From Pinibacter aurantiacus (GTDB lineage Bacteria > Bacteroidota > Bacteroidia > Chitinophagales > Chitinophagaceae), in contig NZ_JAHSPG010000012.1 in NCBI RefSeq assembly GCF_019130065.1, positions 124,001-188,000 on the forward strand: a stretch of 64,000 nt of DNA. Reading direction: 5' to 3'. Within the stretch, counting starts at the first letter, position 1, and each line of letters opens with the position of its first letter. Position numbers and translations under genes: made by a program. Shown piece after piece: positions 52,795-62,157 of this stretch. The notes beneath the pieces were generated by a model. The model had not been told where the DNA came from and did no database searches. It was given only the letters and a program-made list of their open reading frames with translations.

Positions 52795-53724
52795 ATGATT
52801 AAACGACTCAAAGCCTCGTACATGTTGTACAATTTTTTTCACAGGAAAAAACTACAGCACAACGCACGTATTTATAAAAAACTAGGATTGCGGAAATGGT
52901 ATTTTTCTCCGGTTTGCAATAAAGATTTTGAAAAGGTCGACAGAAATTCAATACCCAAAAGTGACAACATAACGACTGTTGAAAACACACAGTTATTTAA
53001 TAAACTGGAAGCAGATTCTCAGAAAAGCATTGAGCAATTCGAAACACAAGGCTATGCTATTATCAACTCCTATCTTACCAGCGAAACTGTTGACGCCATT
53101 AATAATGAAATCGAAGAGATGCTGAAACAACAGGCTATTGATTTCAAGTATAGAAATAAGATCATGTTTGCCATACACAAGTCAGCGCTTTTGCGAAGTA
53201 TAGGTGAAGACCCAAGGTTGATCGAATTACTGTCTGCGCTGATTCAGGATAAAATCAAATTATTTCAAAGCATTAATTTTCTTACCGGCAGCGAGCAAAA
53301 AACCCATTCAGACAGCATTCACATGACGACCTTTCCGTTGGGTGGATTGCTGGGCGTATGGATAGCTTTGGAAGATATAGAGCTGGACAATGGACCTTTG
53401 CATTATTATCCCGGCAGTCATAGTTTACCTTACTATTTGAATGATGACTATGACAACAATGGAAACTTTCTGCTGATCGGTAAAAAAGGTTACACAGAAT
53501 ATGAAAAAATGCTTGAGAAAAAGATTGAAGAACTACATATTAAGAAAAGCGTTTTCACCGCAAAAAAAGGAGATCTCCTGATCTGGCACGCCAATCTTTT
53601 ACATGGAGGAGAGCCTCATACAAACAAGGCTAAAACCAGGAAGAGCATGGTTTTTCATTACTTTGCAGTTGACCGTATCTGTTACCATGAAATAACGCAA
53701 AGACCAGCATTGATGGAATACTAA
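52795..53724 (+). CDS. phytanoyl-CoA dioxygenase (PhyH) family protein
   Basis: A 309-residue Fe(II)/2-oxoglutarate-dependent oxygenase-like protein. The metal triad is visible as H-S-D (KTHSDSIHM) and the distal His (WHANLLHGGEPH), with a later Arg (KTRKSMVFHYF) for 2-oxoglutarate. GGLLGVWIALEDIELDNGPL is typical. The substrate is unknown. An 85-residue N-terminal extension without a clear domain precedes it. Alone in its strand unit. Confidence 0.85.
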   Translation: MIKRLKASYMLYNFFHRKKLQHNARIYKKLGLRKWYFSPVCNKDFEKVDRNSIPKSDNITTVENTQLFNKLEADSQKSIEQFETQGYAIINSYLTSETVDAINNEIEEMLKQQAIDFKYRNKIMFAIHKSALLRSIGEDPRLIELLSALIQDKIKLFQSINFLTGSEQKTHSDSIHMTTFPLGGLLGVWIALEDIELDNGPLHYYPGSHSLPYYLNDDYDNNGNFLLIGKKGYTEYEKMLEKKIEELHIKKSVFTAKKGDLLIWHANLLHGGEPHTNKAKTRKSMVFHYFAVDRICYHEITQRPALMEY

Positions 53725-53728
53725 ATTA

Positions 53729-53771
53729 GCACACAGATTACGCTGATTAAACTGATTCGCACTGATTTTTT
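53729..53771 (+). repeat. single GATGAC-type arm
   Basis: The direct arm AGCACACAGATTACGCTG, then ATTAAACTGATTCGCACTG, lies after the PhyH gene. No inverted partner was found before the next gene. Confidence 0.75.
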
Positions 53772-53845
53772 CTGCGTATAATCAGCAAGTGATCCGTCAA
53801 GGACCCTCAGATAAGAAACAAACTTTAACCCTACCCACATTGTTC

Positions 53846-54367
53846 ATGAAAACGATTATTGCTACCATTTTGCTTTCGCTAAGTTTAGGTATTCTACACG
53901 CACAAATTTCTGTAACGAACAATGCAATCACAGGCATTGACCAATTTAACCTGGGAGATACTATTGCTAAGTTTGAGAATGGTTTGCGCCCGATACAATC
54001 GCTGGACAAGGGCCACAAAGGTTATCAATATCAACCTGCGTTAAAAAATCCAATAAAAATCGCAGGACTAGAATTTATCACCGTGTTATTGAGTTTTGAC
54101 AGTACAAACAAACTTAAGATGGTTTCATTCATGAAGTTCTATCATAAGTCTTCCAATTCCACAAAAGATTCAAATAAGGAATACAAAATTCTCACCAGCT
54201 ATATCACAAATACATTAAATACAAAGGGTGATAAAAAGATTAATATCAAAGGAACGCACCAAATAGGAAGAACGTGGCAGAGAAACACCACCTTCCTTAG
54301 TCTTGAGACGGAGGAGAAACCAATCAACAACACGTATGTCGAAATTAGACTTGGGGATAAAAGTTAG
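53846..54367 (+). CDS. secreted hypothetical protein
   Basis: A 173-residue protein with a signal peptide (MKTIIATILLSLSLGILHAQ) when started at the ATG at 53846; the frame opens earlier (53789) without support. The mature part is beta-rich and polar. I recognise no family. The stop is followed immediately by a GATGAC-type arm. Confidence 0.6.
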   Translation: MKTIIATILLSLSLGILHAQISVTNNAITGIDQFNLGDTIAKFENGLRPIQSLDKGHKGYQYQPALKNPIKIAGLEFITVLLSFDSTNKLKMVSFMKFYHKSSNSTKDSNKEYKILTSYITNTLNTKGDKKINIKGTHQIGRTWQRNTTFLSLETEEKPINNTYVEIRLGDKS

Positions 54368-54502
54368 CACACAGACGACACTGATGGAACTAATTTGCGC
54401 TAATTTTTTTGCACATAAAACGTGCAAACTATTTGTCGAGAAGGTCATCATCAAACAAAAATCTGTGTTAATCTGCTAAATCAGCGTCATCTGCGTGCTC
54501 AC
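54365..54502. repeat. GATGAC-type inverted pair (diverged)
   Basis: The left arm (54365-54410) and right arm (54460-54502) are less alike than in other pairs, an example of a decaying copy. They lie between convergent genes. Confidence 0.75.
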
Positions 54503-54505
54503 TTC

Positions 54506-55024
54506 CTACGAGTTCACCATCTTCTTCAACAGTTCATTCTTATTTCTTAAATCAACACCTCCTTCCAGCACAGATTTCAAATTGGCGAGATAGAACACCC
54601 AACCCTCCATACAGCCTACATGAAACAGTGCCTTGCCTCTATCGTCAGTTGGTATGTTGAACTGTTTCAGTTCTATGATAATTTCACCTAATTCCTGTTT
54701 AATGGAAACACTTACCTGCATATCGGTTTTGGCGGCTTCACTACAGAATGTAAAACATAGAAAATTTGCCCCATTTGCTTCCACAATTTCGCCGTATTCA
54801 ACCGTGGTGTCGTCATAGCCGTACCAGTGCCATTTGTAGGCATCTCCGGCGCTGATATTTTCATTTGCAGCAAGAGTGGCGCCCGTAGGCGAAGAAAAGG
54901 TTGCCGAACGAAGAAACCATTTCTGAAGGCCCTTTTGCGTTGTCCATGCATCATATGCGGCCTTTTCAGAACATTTAATGTCAATTCGTTTGGTAAAAGT
55001 GCTCCAGTCGTAATTGTCAGCCAT
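54506..55024 (-). CDS. SRPBCC (AHSA1-like) domain protein
   Basis: A 172-residue START-like protein: KRIDIKCSEKAAYDAWTTQKGLQKWFLR, typical of the AHSA1 subgroup, and a C-terminal helix (GCMEGWVFYLANLKSVLEGG). Such proteins bind hydrophobic ligands or act as chaperone co-activators; no role can be given. It is divergent from pafA. Confidence 0.85.
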   Translation of the reverse strand: MADNYDWSTFTKRIDIKCSEKAAYDAWTTQKGLQKWFLRSATFSSPTGATLAANENISAGDAYKWHWYGYDDTTVEYGEIVEANGANFLCFTFCSEAAKTDMQVSVSIKQELGEIIIELKQFNIPTDDRGKALFHVGCMEGWVFYLANLKSVLEGGVDLRNKNELLKKMVNS

Positions 55025-55120
55025 AACAGCAATTAAATTTTTTCGGGTGTATTTTTACGATAAACTAATACAACCTGTGTTATCATTTTGTTGTGTTTAT
55101 CTTTGAAGTTGTCACAACTA

Positions 55121-55128
55121 TATCTTTG
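55121..55128 (+). promoter_or_regulatory. -7 element of the PafA gene
   Basis: TATCTTTG matches TAnnTTTG in full and ends 20 bases before the ATG at 55149. A second TATCTTTG is at 55098-55105. Neither has an ideally placed TTG. Confidence 0.5.
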
Positions 55129-55148
55129 CCAAAATTTTTTCAAAAAAT

Positions 55149-56783
55149 ATGCGTCGTTTAATCTTCTCAGTAGTACTATTGACCGTTGTCTCGGCATCTT
55201 TTGCACAACAGGCAGCAAATTCAGTTCCAAGACCCAAACTTGTAGTGGGAATCGTAGTGGACCAAATGCGTTGGGATTATTTGTACCGTTATTATGACCG
55301 CTACGAAGCCGGCGGTTTTAAAAGATTATTGAACGATGGATTTTCCTGCGAAAATACTTTCATCAACTATTTACCTTCTTATACTGCTGTCGGTCACACA
55401 ACGATATATACCGGTGCAGTACCTGCCATCAGTGGCATTACCGGCAACGACTGGACCGAGCAACTTACCGGGAAAAACGTTTACTGCACAGATGATAGTA
55501 CAGTTACAAGCGTAGGAAATGATTCTGAAGATGGCAAGATGTCTCCAAGAAATTTACTTGTTTCCACCATTACAGATGAGCTACGTTTGGCGACAAACTT
55601 CAGATCAAAAGTAGTGGGTGTGTCTTTGAAAGACAGAGCTTCTATTTTACCTGCTGGTCATTTAGCGAATGCTGCTTTCTGGCTGGATGACGCAAGCGGC
55701 CACTTTATTTCAAGCTCTTACTACATGAAGGAATTGCCTTCATGGGTGAGCAAATACAATGACAAAAATCGCATTCAGGCGTTGATCAAAAAAGGTTGGA
55801 GCACAATGTATCCAATCAAAACATACGTTCAGAGCGATAGTGATGATCAATCTTATGAAGGAAAATTTCCGGGTGAAAAAACATCAACTTTCCCTCACGC
55901 GATAGATGATTTTTATAAACAAAAGAAAGGCATTTTCCGCTCAACACCTTTTGGCAATACACTTACACTGGAGTTTGCACAACAGGCAGTTGAAAACTAT
56001 AAACTCGGACAAGGGGATGTTACAGACTTTTTGACCATTAACTGCGCGTCTACGGACTACGTAGGACATATGTACGGCCCCAACTCGATCGAGGTAGAAG
56101 ATACTTATCTGCGTCTAGACAAGGACCTTTCCGATTTCTTTAACATGCTCGATCAGAAGCTTGGTAAGGGTCAATATCTTGTATTCCTTTCTGCTGATCA
56201 CGGCGCTGCACACAACGTTGATTTCATGGCAAAACACAATCTACCTGCGGACACCTGGAATTCAAATCCGTTGAAAGATTCTTTGAATAAAATGCTGGCG
56301 ACTAAATTCGGTACGCCAAATTTGATCAGATCTATTAAGAACTACCAGGTGAATTTTGATCTTGATAAAATTGATACGCAACAATTGGATTTTGAAAAGA
56401 TCAAAAAAGAAACCATTGCATATTTGCTCCGCCAGCCAAACATTACACAAGCTATCGATATCGCTGCTGTAGGAAGTTCTTCGACAATTGAACCTCTAAA
56501 ATCTATGGTGGCAAATGGATATTATTTCAAAAGATGCGGCGCGATACAAATCATTTTAAACCCGGGTTACTACGAAGGCTCTGGCCGCACAGGCACCACG
56601 CACGGTACCTGGAACCCTTACGATACGCATATTCCATTGGTTTGGTACGGATGGCACATCAAATCCGGCAAAAGCAATAAACACGCTAACATGACGGATA
56701 TTGCCCCGACCATTGCGGCATTACTGCAAATTCAGATGCCTAACGGTTGTGTGGGCAATGTGATTGAAGAAATTAAGAATTAA
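55149..56783 (+). CDS. pafA: PafA-type alkaline phosphatase
   Basis: A 544-residue periplasmic phosphatase (signal 1-19). The nucleophile is T79 (YTAVGHT), N100 is present, and K161-D-R163 match the K162/R164 pair that sets phosphomonoesterase activity in Elizabethkingia PafA. Metal ligands are in VVDQMRWD, DYVGHMYGP and SADHGAAHN. It releases phosphate from many organic esters and, in Bacteroidota, is active without phosphate starvation. The stop lies in a GGAATTA/AAGAATT arm. Confidence 0.93.
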   Translation: MRRLIFSVVLLTVVSASFAQQAANSVPRPKLVVGIVVDQMRWDYLYRYYDRYEAGGFKRLLNDGFSCENTFINYLPSYTAVGHTTIYTGAVPAISGITGNDWTEQLTGKNVYCTDDSTVTSVGNDSEDGKMSPRNLLVSTITDELRLATNFRSKVVGVSLKDRASILPAGHLANAAFWLDDASGHFISSSYYMKELPSWVSKYNDKNRIQALIKKGWSTMYPIKTYVQSDSDDQSYEGKFPGEKTSTFPHAIDDFYKQKKGIFRSTPFGNTLTLEFAQQAVENYKLGQGDVTDFLTINCASTDYVGHMYGPNSIEVEDTYLRLDKDLSDFFNMLDQKLGKGQYLVFLSADHGAAHNVDFMAKHNLPADTWNSNPLKDSLNKMLATKFGTPNLIRSIKNYQVNFDLDKIDTQQLDFEKIKKETIAYLLRQPNITQAIDIAAVGSSSTIEPLKSMVANGYYFKRCGAIQIILNPGYYEGSGRTGTTHGTWNPYDTHIPLVWYGWHIKSGKSNKHANMTDIAPTIAALLQIQMPNGCVGNVIEEIKN

Positions 56784-56977
56784 GAATTAGGAATTAAGAA
56801 TTATTTCAGGTGTAGCGTTCATTATTGGACGCTACATTTTTTTTATGCATGCACCACCAGGACTCACCATTTTGAGTGCAGGTGGTTCGTGACCACGGCG
56901 CAGAATCAATGACATTTATCTATTCTGCATCTCGTACACATTGAATTCTTAATTCTTAATTCCTAATTCTTAATTCC
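56769..56977. repeat. AAGAATT/GGAATTA inverted pair with core hairpin
   Basis: The left arm (56769-56803) begins within the last pafA codons and the right arm (56943-56977) is its complement. The core hairpin (56811-56843) has the loop TTCATTATTGG, like those at 37854 and 39932. Confidence 0.85.
56811..56843 (+). terminator. intrinsic terminator after pafA
   Basis: TGTAGCGTTCA (56811-56821) pairs with TGGACGCTACA (56826-56835 region, one G-U pair) and runs into TTTTTTT. Confidence 0.85.
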
Positions 56978-57067
56978 ATTGTCATACTCCTGTCACATTC
57001 CCCCAACCTGACTTTCATCATAATTTCTACCGCAGCTTCTCGTAACATTTGTGACATAATTCATGTG

Positions 57068-58432
57068 ATGAACACAGGTTTGATTCATAAGTACAATGTT
57101 CCGGGACCAAGATATACGAGCTATCCTACCGTTCCTTATTGGGATGAAAGCAATTTCAATGTAAACGACTGGAAATTTTCAGCAGTCAAATCATTTGCTG
57201 AAAGCAATGAAAAAGAAGGCATTAGTTTATATATCCATCTCCCCTTTTGCGAGAGCCTTTGTACATTCTGCGGATGCAATAAAAGAATCACGAAAAATCA
57301 CGATGTTGAGGACCCTTACATTAAGGCGGTGTTGAAAGAATGGCAAATGTATACCGATCTGCTTCAGGAAAGACCACTGATCAAAGAGATCCATTTTGGT
57401 GGCGGCACCCCTACTTTTTTCTCTCCAAATAATTTGCGTCAATTACTCGACGGCGTTTTTAATCACGCCGATCAATGCGATGATTGGGAGTTTAGTTTTG
57501 AAGGACATCCAAACAATACTACAAGAGAACATTTACAGACACTATACGATTTCGGTTTTAAAAGAGTAAGCTTTGGTGTGCAGGATTATGATCCTGTTAT
57601 TCAAAAAGCGATACACCGCATTCAGCCTTTCGAAAATGTTGAACGTGCAACAACGCTTGCGAAAGAAATTGGCTACACTTCAGTCAGCCATGATCTTGTT
57701 TTTGGTTTGCCTAAACAAACTTTAGAGACAATCGCCGACACTATACAAAAAACAATTCTGCTAAAGCCCGACAGGCTTGCATTTTACAGCTATGCGCACG
57801 TGCCCTGGTTAAAAGGAAACGGGCAAAGAGGATTTGACGAAAATGACCTTCCTAAAGATGAAGAGAAACGCGCCTTGTATAACTTAGGAAAAAAACTTTT
57901 TCTTGAGAACGGCTATGTGGAAATAGGCATGGATCACTTTGCCCTAAAATCTGACAGTTTATATTCGTCAGCAGTCGATAAAAAACTGCACAGAAATTTT
58001 ATGGGCTACACTTCTTCCAAAACCCAATTGATGATTGGCCTTGGAGTTTCTGCCATCAGCGATTCATGGTATGCATTCGCACAAAATGTAAAAACGCTGG
58101 AAGAATATTATGATGCGCTCGCAAAAGACGAATTACCGGTATTTAGAGGCCATTTATTGGACGGAGAAGATCTTGTTATACGCAAACACGTATTGAACAT
58201 TATGTGCCAATTACGGACCTCCTGGGCTCAACCAAATGAAAAGTTTGAAGGGCTGGATGAAGTCATCACGAAGCTGGCTGAGTTTGTAAAAGACGATATT
58301 CTTACAGTGAATGAAAGTGGCCTGCAAATAAATGAAAGCGGCATTCCATTTATCCGCAACGTCTGCATGGCATTTGATCTTAGAATGAATAGGAAGTTGC
58401 CGGATACGAGGTTGTTTTCGATGACGATTTAG
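57068..58432 (+). CDS. hemN: oxygen-independent coproporphyrinogen III oxidase
   Basis: A 454-residue radical SAM enzyme. The cluster Cys are C61-x3-C65-x2-C68 (CESLCTFC), in the same place as in E. coli HemN, preceded by YIHLPF and followed by HFGGGTPTFF. It makes protoporphyrinogen IX without oxygen. The N-terminal trip-wire sequence (YNVPGPRYTSYPTVPYW) is present, separating true HemN from HemW. A GTG precedes the ATG by one codon; the ATG is taken as the start. Confidence 0.95.
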   Translation: MNTGLIHKYNVPGPRYTSYPTVPYWDESNFNVNDWKFSAVKSFAESNEKEGISLYIHLPFCESLCTFCGCNKRITKNHDVEDPYIKAVLKEWQMYTDLLQERPLIKEIHFGGGTPTFFSPNNLRQLLDGVFNHADQCDDWEFSFEGHPNNTTREHLQTLYDFGFKRVSFGVQDYDPVIQKAIHRIQPFENVERATTLAKEIGYTSVSHDLVFGLPKQTLETIADTIQKTILLKPDRLAFYSYAHVPWLKGNGQRGFDENDLPKDEEKRALYNLGKKLFLENGYVEIGMDHFALKSDSLYSSAVDKKLHRNFMGYTSSKTQLMIGLGVSAISDSWYAFAQNVKTLEEYYDALAKDELPVFRGHLLDGEDLVIRKHVLNIMCQLRTSWAQPNEKFEGLDEVITKLAEFVKDDILTVNESGLQINESGIPFIRNVCMAFDLRMNRKLPDTRLFSMTI

Positions 58433-58442
58433 TTGCACGATT

Positions 58443-58581
58443 CAATTAATAATTAATAATTAAAAATTAATAGGTGTAGCAGAATGCTAATTAAGTTATT
58501 TTCTTGCTGTTTCAACGTACGAAGGGCTGGCTTCAGTAAAGAACGTCAGCGTATTAATTGCTAATTATTAATTATTAATTT
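58443..58581. repeat. TTAATAA inverted pair
   Basis: The arms are at 58443-58471 and 58551-58581, between convergent hemN and rhomboid genes. The inner part begins GGTGTAGCA, shared with the element at 48422. Confidence 0.85.
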
Positions 58582-59144
58582 CTGTTGTTCCCTCTAAACC
58601 CAAAAGCCGCTCCACAAATCCCTCCGATTATATGTGTGAGATGCGAAATATTGTCCTTCGCATGCAAGGCACTGTACAATTCCTGCCCCAAATAAATTAC
58701 GAGAACTAATAAAAATGTAAGCGGTAAAGTGTTGCTCTTAAAGTTGGTAATGGACGCGAGCAGGATGCACATGAAAACGATGCCACTTGCGCCAAGCAAA
58801 GCGGTTTGAGGAAACAAAAAAATATTAACCAAACCCGTAATTACAGCTGTAAAGAGCATCATGGTAAGCAATCTTTTTGATCCATACTTCTCCTCCAAAA
58901 TAGGTCCAACGATCAGCAGCAATAAAAAGTTATTTATGAAGTGTGTAAAATTCGCATGTCCAAGTACGTGGGTAAACAAGCGCAAATACAAAAGCGGATC
59001 GAGAAACGACGTGCGGTATATGCTAAAAAAAACGCCGGTAGTATATCCTTGCGTTACATATCCAAGCACCAGTGTTGCTGCGGATAGAAAAAAGTAAGAT
59101 AATACTACCGGCGAATTATAATCGATCTTTCTAAATATTGACAT
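58575..59144 (-). CDS. rhomboid family intramembrane serine protease
   Basis: A 189-residue protein with six predicted helices. The catalytic Ser is in LLGASGIVF (G-x-S-G) and the His in HLTHIIGGICGAAFGF; the amphipathic loop HANFTHFINNFLLLL is also family-like. It cleaves membrane proteins within the bilayer; substrates unknown. An ACTGAATA arm lies just before its ATG. Confidence 0.9.
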   Translation of the reverse strand: MSIFRKIDYNSPVVLSYFFLSAATLVLGYVTQGYTTGVFFSIYRTSFLDPLLYLRLFTHVLGHANFTHFINNFLLLLIVGPILEEKYGSKRLLTMMLFTAVITGLVNIFLFPQTALLGASGIVFMCILLASITNFKSNTLPLTFLLVLVIYLGQELYSALHAKDNISHLTHIIGGICGAAFGFRGNNRN

Positions 59145-59155
59145 TGATTTGGTTT

Positions 59156-59258
59156 AATAACCGAATAACTGATTAACTGAGTAACTGAATGTTTATGTTC
59201 AGCCAGATTGCTTAACTGACAACCACTCAGTTATTCAGTTAATCAGTTATTCGGTTAC
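59156..59258. repeat. ACTGAATA inverted pair
   Basis: The arms are at 59156-59190 and 59225-59258. The right arm ends two bases before the RlpA stop codon (59261); the left arm ends 12 bases before the rhomboid ATG, so it is in that gene's leader. Confidence 0.85.
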
Positions 59259-59260
59259 TA

Positions 59261-59686
59261 TTATTCCGGCTTCTTCTTGCCCAATACTTCAACCTTTACA
59301 TTGGTAAGGCCCTTCTTATAATAACCCAGTTTTTTTGCGGCAGTTGTTGTAAGATCCACTACCCTCTTGTTTTTTGCATGCAAGCGGTCAGTTACTCTTA
59401 CATACACCCATTTGCCATTTTTTCTATTGGTTACTTTTAACCAAGTACCAAATGGTAATCCGTTGTGGGCACAGGTCATGTTTTTTTGATGAAAAATTTC
59501 ACCGTTTGCCGTTTTTTTACCCTCGAATTTATCCGAGTAATAACTGGCAGTTCCGTACTGGATTTTCTGCAGATTTACAACCCGTTTTGCAGGCACGGGA
59601 TCATGCGTTCGTACCGTTCGCACGGTTGGCGCAGCCATCACGCACTGTCCAAAAAACAGTGAACAAACAATCAATAGTCGAATCAT
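59261..59686 (-). CDS. RlpA-like double-psi beta-barrel protein, secreted
   Basis: A 141-residue protein with a signal peptide (about 1-18) and one RlpA domain: GTASYYSDKFEGKKTANGE, then TCAHNGLPFGTWLKVTN and VRVTDRLHAKNKRVVDLT. The catalytic-type Asp and His of this fold are visible. RlpA proteins cleave glycan strands lacking stem peptides; the SPOR domain is missing. It is 18 bases from the L,D-transpeptidase gene on the same strand. Confidence 0.9.
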   Translation of the reverse strand: MIRLLIVCSLFFGQCVMAAPTVRTVRTHDPVPAKRVVNLQKIQYGTASYYSDKFEGKKTANGEIFHQKNMTCAHNGLPFGTWLKVTNRKNGKWVYVRVTDRLHAKNKRVVDLTTTAAKKLGYYKKGLTNVKVEVLGKKKPE

Positions 59687-59704
59687 AGGATTTATTTATG
59701 GAAA

Positions 59705-61399
59705 TTAATAAACGTTTTTATTGGCAAAATATTTCTCGCTCAACATTCGGTCTACTCCATAAATATCATCATAAAATTTCACTTTACCATCGTTGCCTTC
59801 GCAAGTATTGTATCTTATGTACAAAGGCAATCTCTTAAACCCTGAAACAACATGCTTTTCCTGCCTTGCCATCCACGCATTAATGGTATCTGCAGGAAAC
59901 TTCGTTGTATCATTTCTTATCAAATAATCAGAAAATATTCGCCAGTCCTGTACACGTACACATCCATGACTTAACGCTCTGTACGAGTTACTAAATAATT
60001 TTCGCGCATTGGTATCATGCATGTATACACTATACTTATTTGGAAAATTAAATTTGATCACACCTAACGAATTATCATCACCCTGGCGTTGTTTCAGCAA
60101 ATAAGGAAAATGCGTTTTATTGAGCTTTGCCCAGTCAATTGTTTTAGGATCGATCACGCTATCGTTGGCATCTATCACCATCAAATTCTGCTTATCAAGA
60201 TAGTCGGTATTTTTTTGAATGCGTGGAAGCATTTCTTTGAAGATGATGCTATAAGGTACTGTCCATTGCGGATAGGTGATAAAATTTGAAATGGCACTTG
60301 TAAGCAAAGGAGTACGTGTAATAGGGCTTCCGCAAATAACTTTCGATTGCAACGCGATGGTATCTGTGTCAAACACACGAAGAGAGAATGCTGGCAAATT
60401 TACCCAGGCATAGGCTTCCGGTAATGAATCAGGAAGTTGCTTATAACGGTCAAGATTAAGGGCAATCCGTTTGAACTTTTCCCAATCGGTATAATTTAAA
60501 TTTCTTACGACAGACTCATTGATTTTTCCTGTTTCTTTGATTTTTTTAACGTGTTGAAACGCGGTCAACACCTTTTTCAATCCTGCCGAATCGCCTGCGG
60601 CAAGTGGCGCCGCGATATACCCCTCTTCCACTAGTCTTTGCTGCACCTGCGTATTCAACGACATTGAATCTTTGCCGGGGTAAGTGATGTAAACAACCCG
60701 CTTAAACTTTGCGGTGTCAAGGAACGACGGCAATGCTTCTTTTAGTGCCACATAAAACCTGTTGGTTGGTTCCTGTTCTCTTAATACACCCAATACATTC
60801 CCGCTTGCAATGGCACCTTGAAATTTGTTAAAGAAATATTCGTCATTTACCAGCGAATCAATTCTTAATGTCACGCTGTCTTTCTCCAATCTGCCCAACT
60901 TCAAATCTTTAGCCATTCCAAACCATGCGTCAGTTAGCAACACATCGGCCCTTGTCCAGAGTATGGCGTTCTTTTTTGAGGAAGGATCTGCGATAATTTT
61001 ATTGTGAAAATCATTTAAGATCTCGGCGTGATAATCAGTTGGAAACAGCCCGTATTCTTTGGCATGCATCACCATGTAAAACATAGAATCTGCAATAGGT
61101 TGCCATTTTTGGTCTTTGCTCCAGATGGTACGAAAACTGGTATTTTGATATACTTTATCAACCTGCTGAAGTAAAGCTACTTTAACAGAGTCGTTTAATT
61201 TCCCGTCATTTCCTTTTAGATAAGTCAACAGTTCATCTATATTTTCGCTTACCACGGTTTCCATTTGTTCCGGCTTGTCAACAATTACTTTTTCTGCCGG
61301 TTTTTTGGAGCTGTTATTGTTACAGGCAACCAGTGAAACTACGATAAAGAATAGGGGGAAAATCAATCTTTTTACAAAACACAATTGATACAGCTTCAT
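59705..61399 (-). CDS. L,D-transpeptidase (YcbB/LdtD type), lipoprotein
   Basis: A 564-residue lipoprotein (signal from the ATG at 61399 with VSLVAC). It has the N-terminal scaffold domain of YcbB-like enzymes, a peptidoglycan-binding helical part (about 240-320), and a catalytic YkuD domain. The active-site Cys is in LSHGCVRVQDW with the MHDTNARKLF loop before it. It forms 3-3 cross-links or attaches proteins to peptidoglycan. Divergent from the VanX-like gene and next to rlpA. Confidence 0.93.
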   Translation of the reverse strand: MKLYQLCFVKRLIFPLFFIVVSLVACNNNSSKKPAEKVIVDKPEQMETVVSENIDELLTYLKGNDGKLNDSVKVALLQQVDKVYQNTSFRTIWSKDQKWQPIADSMFYMVMHAKEYGLFPTDYHAEILNDFHNKIIADPSSKKNAILWTRADVLLTDAWFGMAKDLKLGRLEKDSVTLRIDSLVNDEYFFNKFQGAIASGNVLGVLREQEPTNRFYVALKEALPSFLDTAKFKRVVYITYPGKDSMSLNTQVQQRLVEEGYIAAPLAAGDSAGLKKVLTAFQHVKKIKETGKINESVVRNLNYTDWEKFKRIALNLDRYKQLPDSLPEAYAWVNLPAFSLRVFDTDTIALQSKVICGSPITRTPLLTSAISNFITYPQWTVPYSIIFKEMLPRIQKNTDYLDKQNLMVIDANDSVIDPKTIDWAKLNKTHFPYLLKQRQGDDNSLGVIKFNFPNKYSVYMHDTNARKLFSNSYRALSHGCVRVQDWRIFSDYLIRNDTTKFPADTINAWMARQEKHVVSGFKRLPLYIRYNTCEGNDGKVKFYDDIYGVDRMLSEKYFANKNVY

Positions 61400-61464
61400 A
61401 AAATAAATACAGATTCTTAAATTCAGGGCGAATAATACAACATAAAACACATACTCTCAACCCA

Positions 61465-62157
61465 ATGAATCAATTTCTTTTTTTCCGATTAACAATGTTT
61501 TTCATTTTGCTCGCCCAATGCACGACTGGGCAAGGTTTATATGTGGTCAAAGATGTAAAACAGTATGAAAAAATAGTGGCTCTTGATAGTAACCAGCGAA
61601 TGGTGAGTATTGGAAGTATTACCGGAATACAATTTGACCTACGTTACGCAACAACTAACAACTTCACACATCAACAACTGTACCCTCGAATCGGTTATTC
61701 ATATTTGCGACTTGCTGCCGCAAAAGCTCTTGATAAAGTACAGGGCGAATGTACGGCAAAAGGTTATTCCCTAAAAATTTTTGATGCCTATCGACCTTAT
61801 AGTGTTTCTCAAAAAATGTGGATACTCATTAAGGATGAACGTTATGTGGCAAATCCCGTAAATGGAAGTGGGCATAATCGCGGTACTACAGTGGACCTCA
61901 CTTTGGTTGATGTTGCCACAGGAAAAAATGTAGATATGGGAACTGATTTTGACAACTTTACAGATTCGGCCCATCATGACTTTAAGAATCTGCCCGAAAA
62001 TGTGTTAAAAAACAGAAAATTCTTGCGCGAAGTGATGGAAAAAAACGGCTTCAAAGCACTGGAAACAGAATGGTGGCACTATAGCTTTGGAAACTCAAAG
62101 GATTACGATGTGATGGATTTGAGCTTTCGGGATTTGAAAAGAGCGGCACACAGATGA
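61465..62157 (+). CDS. D-alanyl-D-alanine dipeptidase (VanX/DdpX family)
   Basis: A 230-residue M15 metallopeptidase with a signal peptide (1-22). The zinc ligands are in GSGHNRGTTVDLTLVD (H-x6-D) and EWWHYSF, with an Arg in FDAYRPYS. It hydrolyses D-Ala-D-Ala in the envelope, probably for wall recycling. The last residues (AAHR) and the stop codon come from the GATGAC-type repeat, so the original C-terminus was probably changed. Beside L,D-transpeptidase and rlpA. Confidence 0.92.
   Translation: MNQFLFFRLTMFFILLAQCTTGQGLYVVKDVKQYEKIVALDSNQRMVSIGSITGIQFDLRYATTNNFTHQQLYPRIGYSYLRLAAAKALDKVQGECTAKGYSLKIFDAYRPYSVSQKMWILIKDERYVANPVNGSGHNRGTTVDLTLVDVATGKNVDMGTDFDNFTDSAHHDFKNLPENVLKNRKFLREVMEKNGFKALETEWWHYSFGNSKDYDVMDLSFRDLKRAAHR

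Noticed and set aside
57043-57062. CRP-like half palindrome TGTGACATAATTCATG before hemN
   Set aside because: The second half matches only three of five bases and lies too close to the start codon to be convincing.
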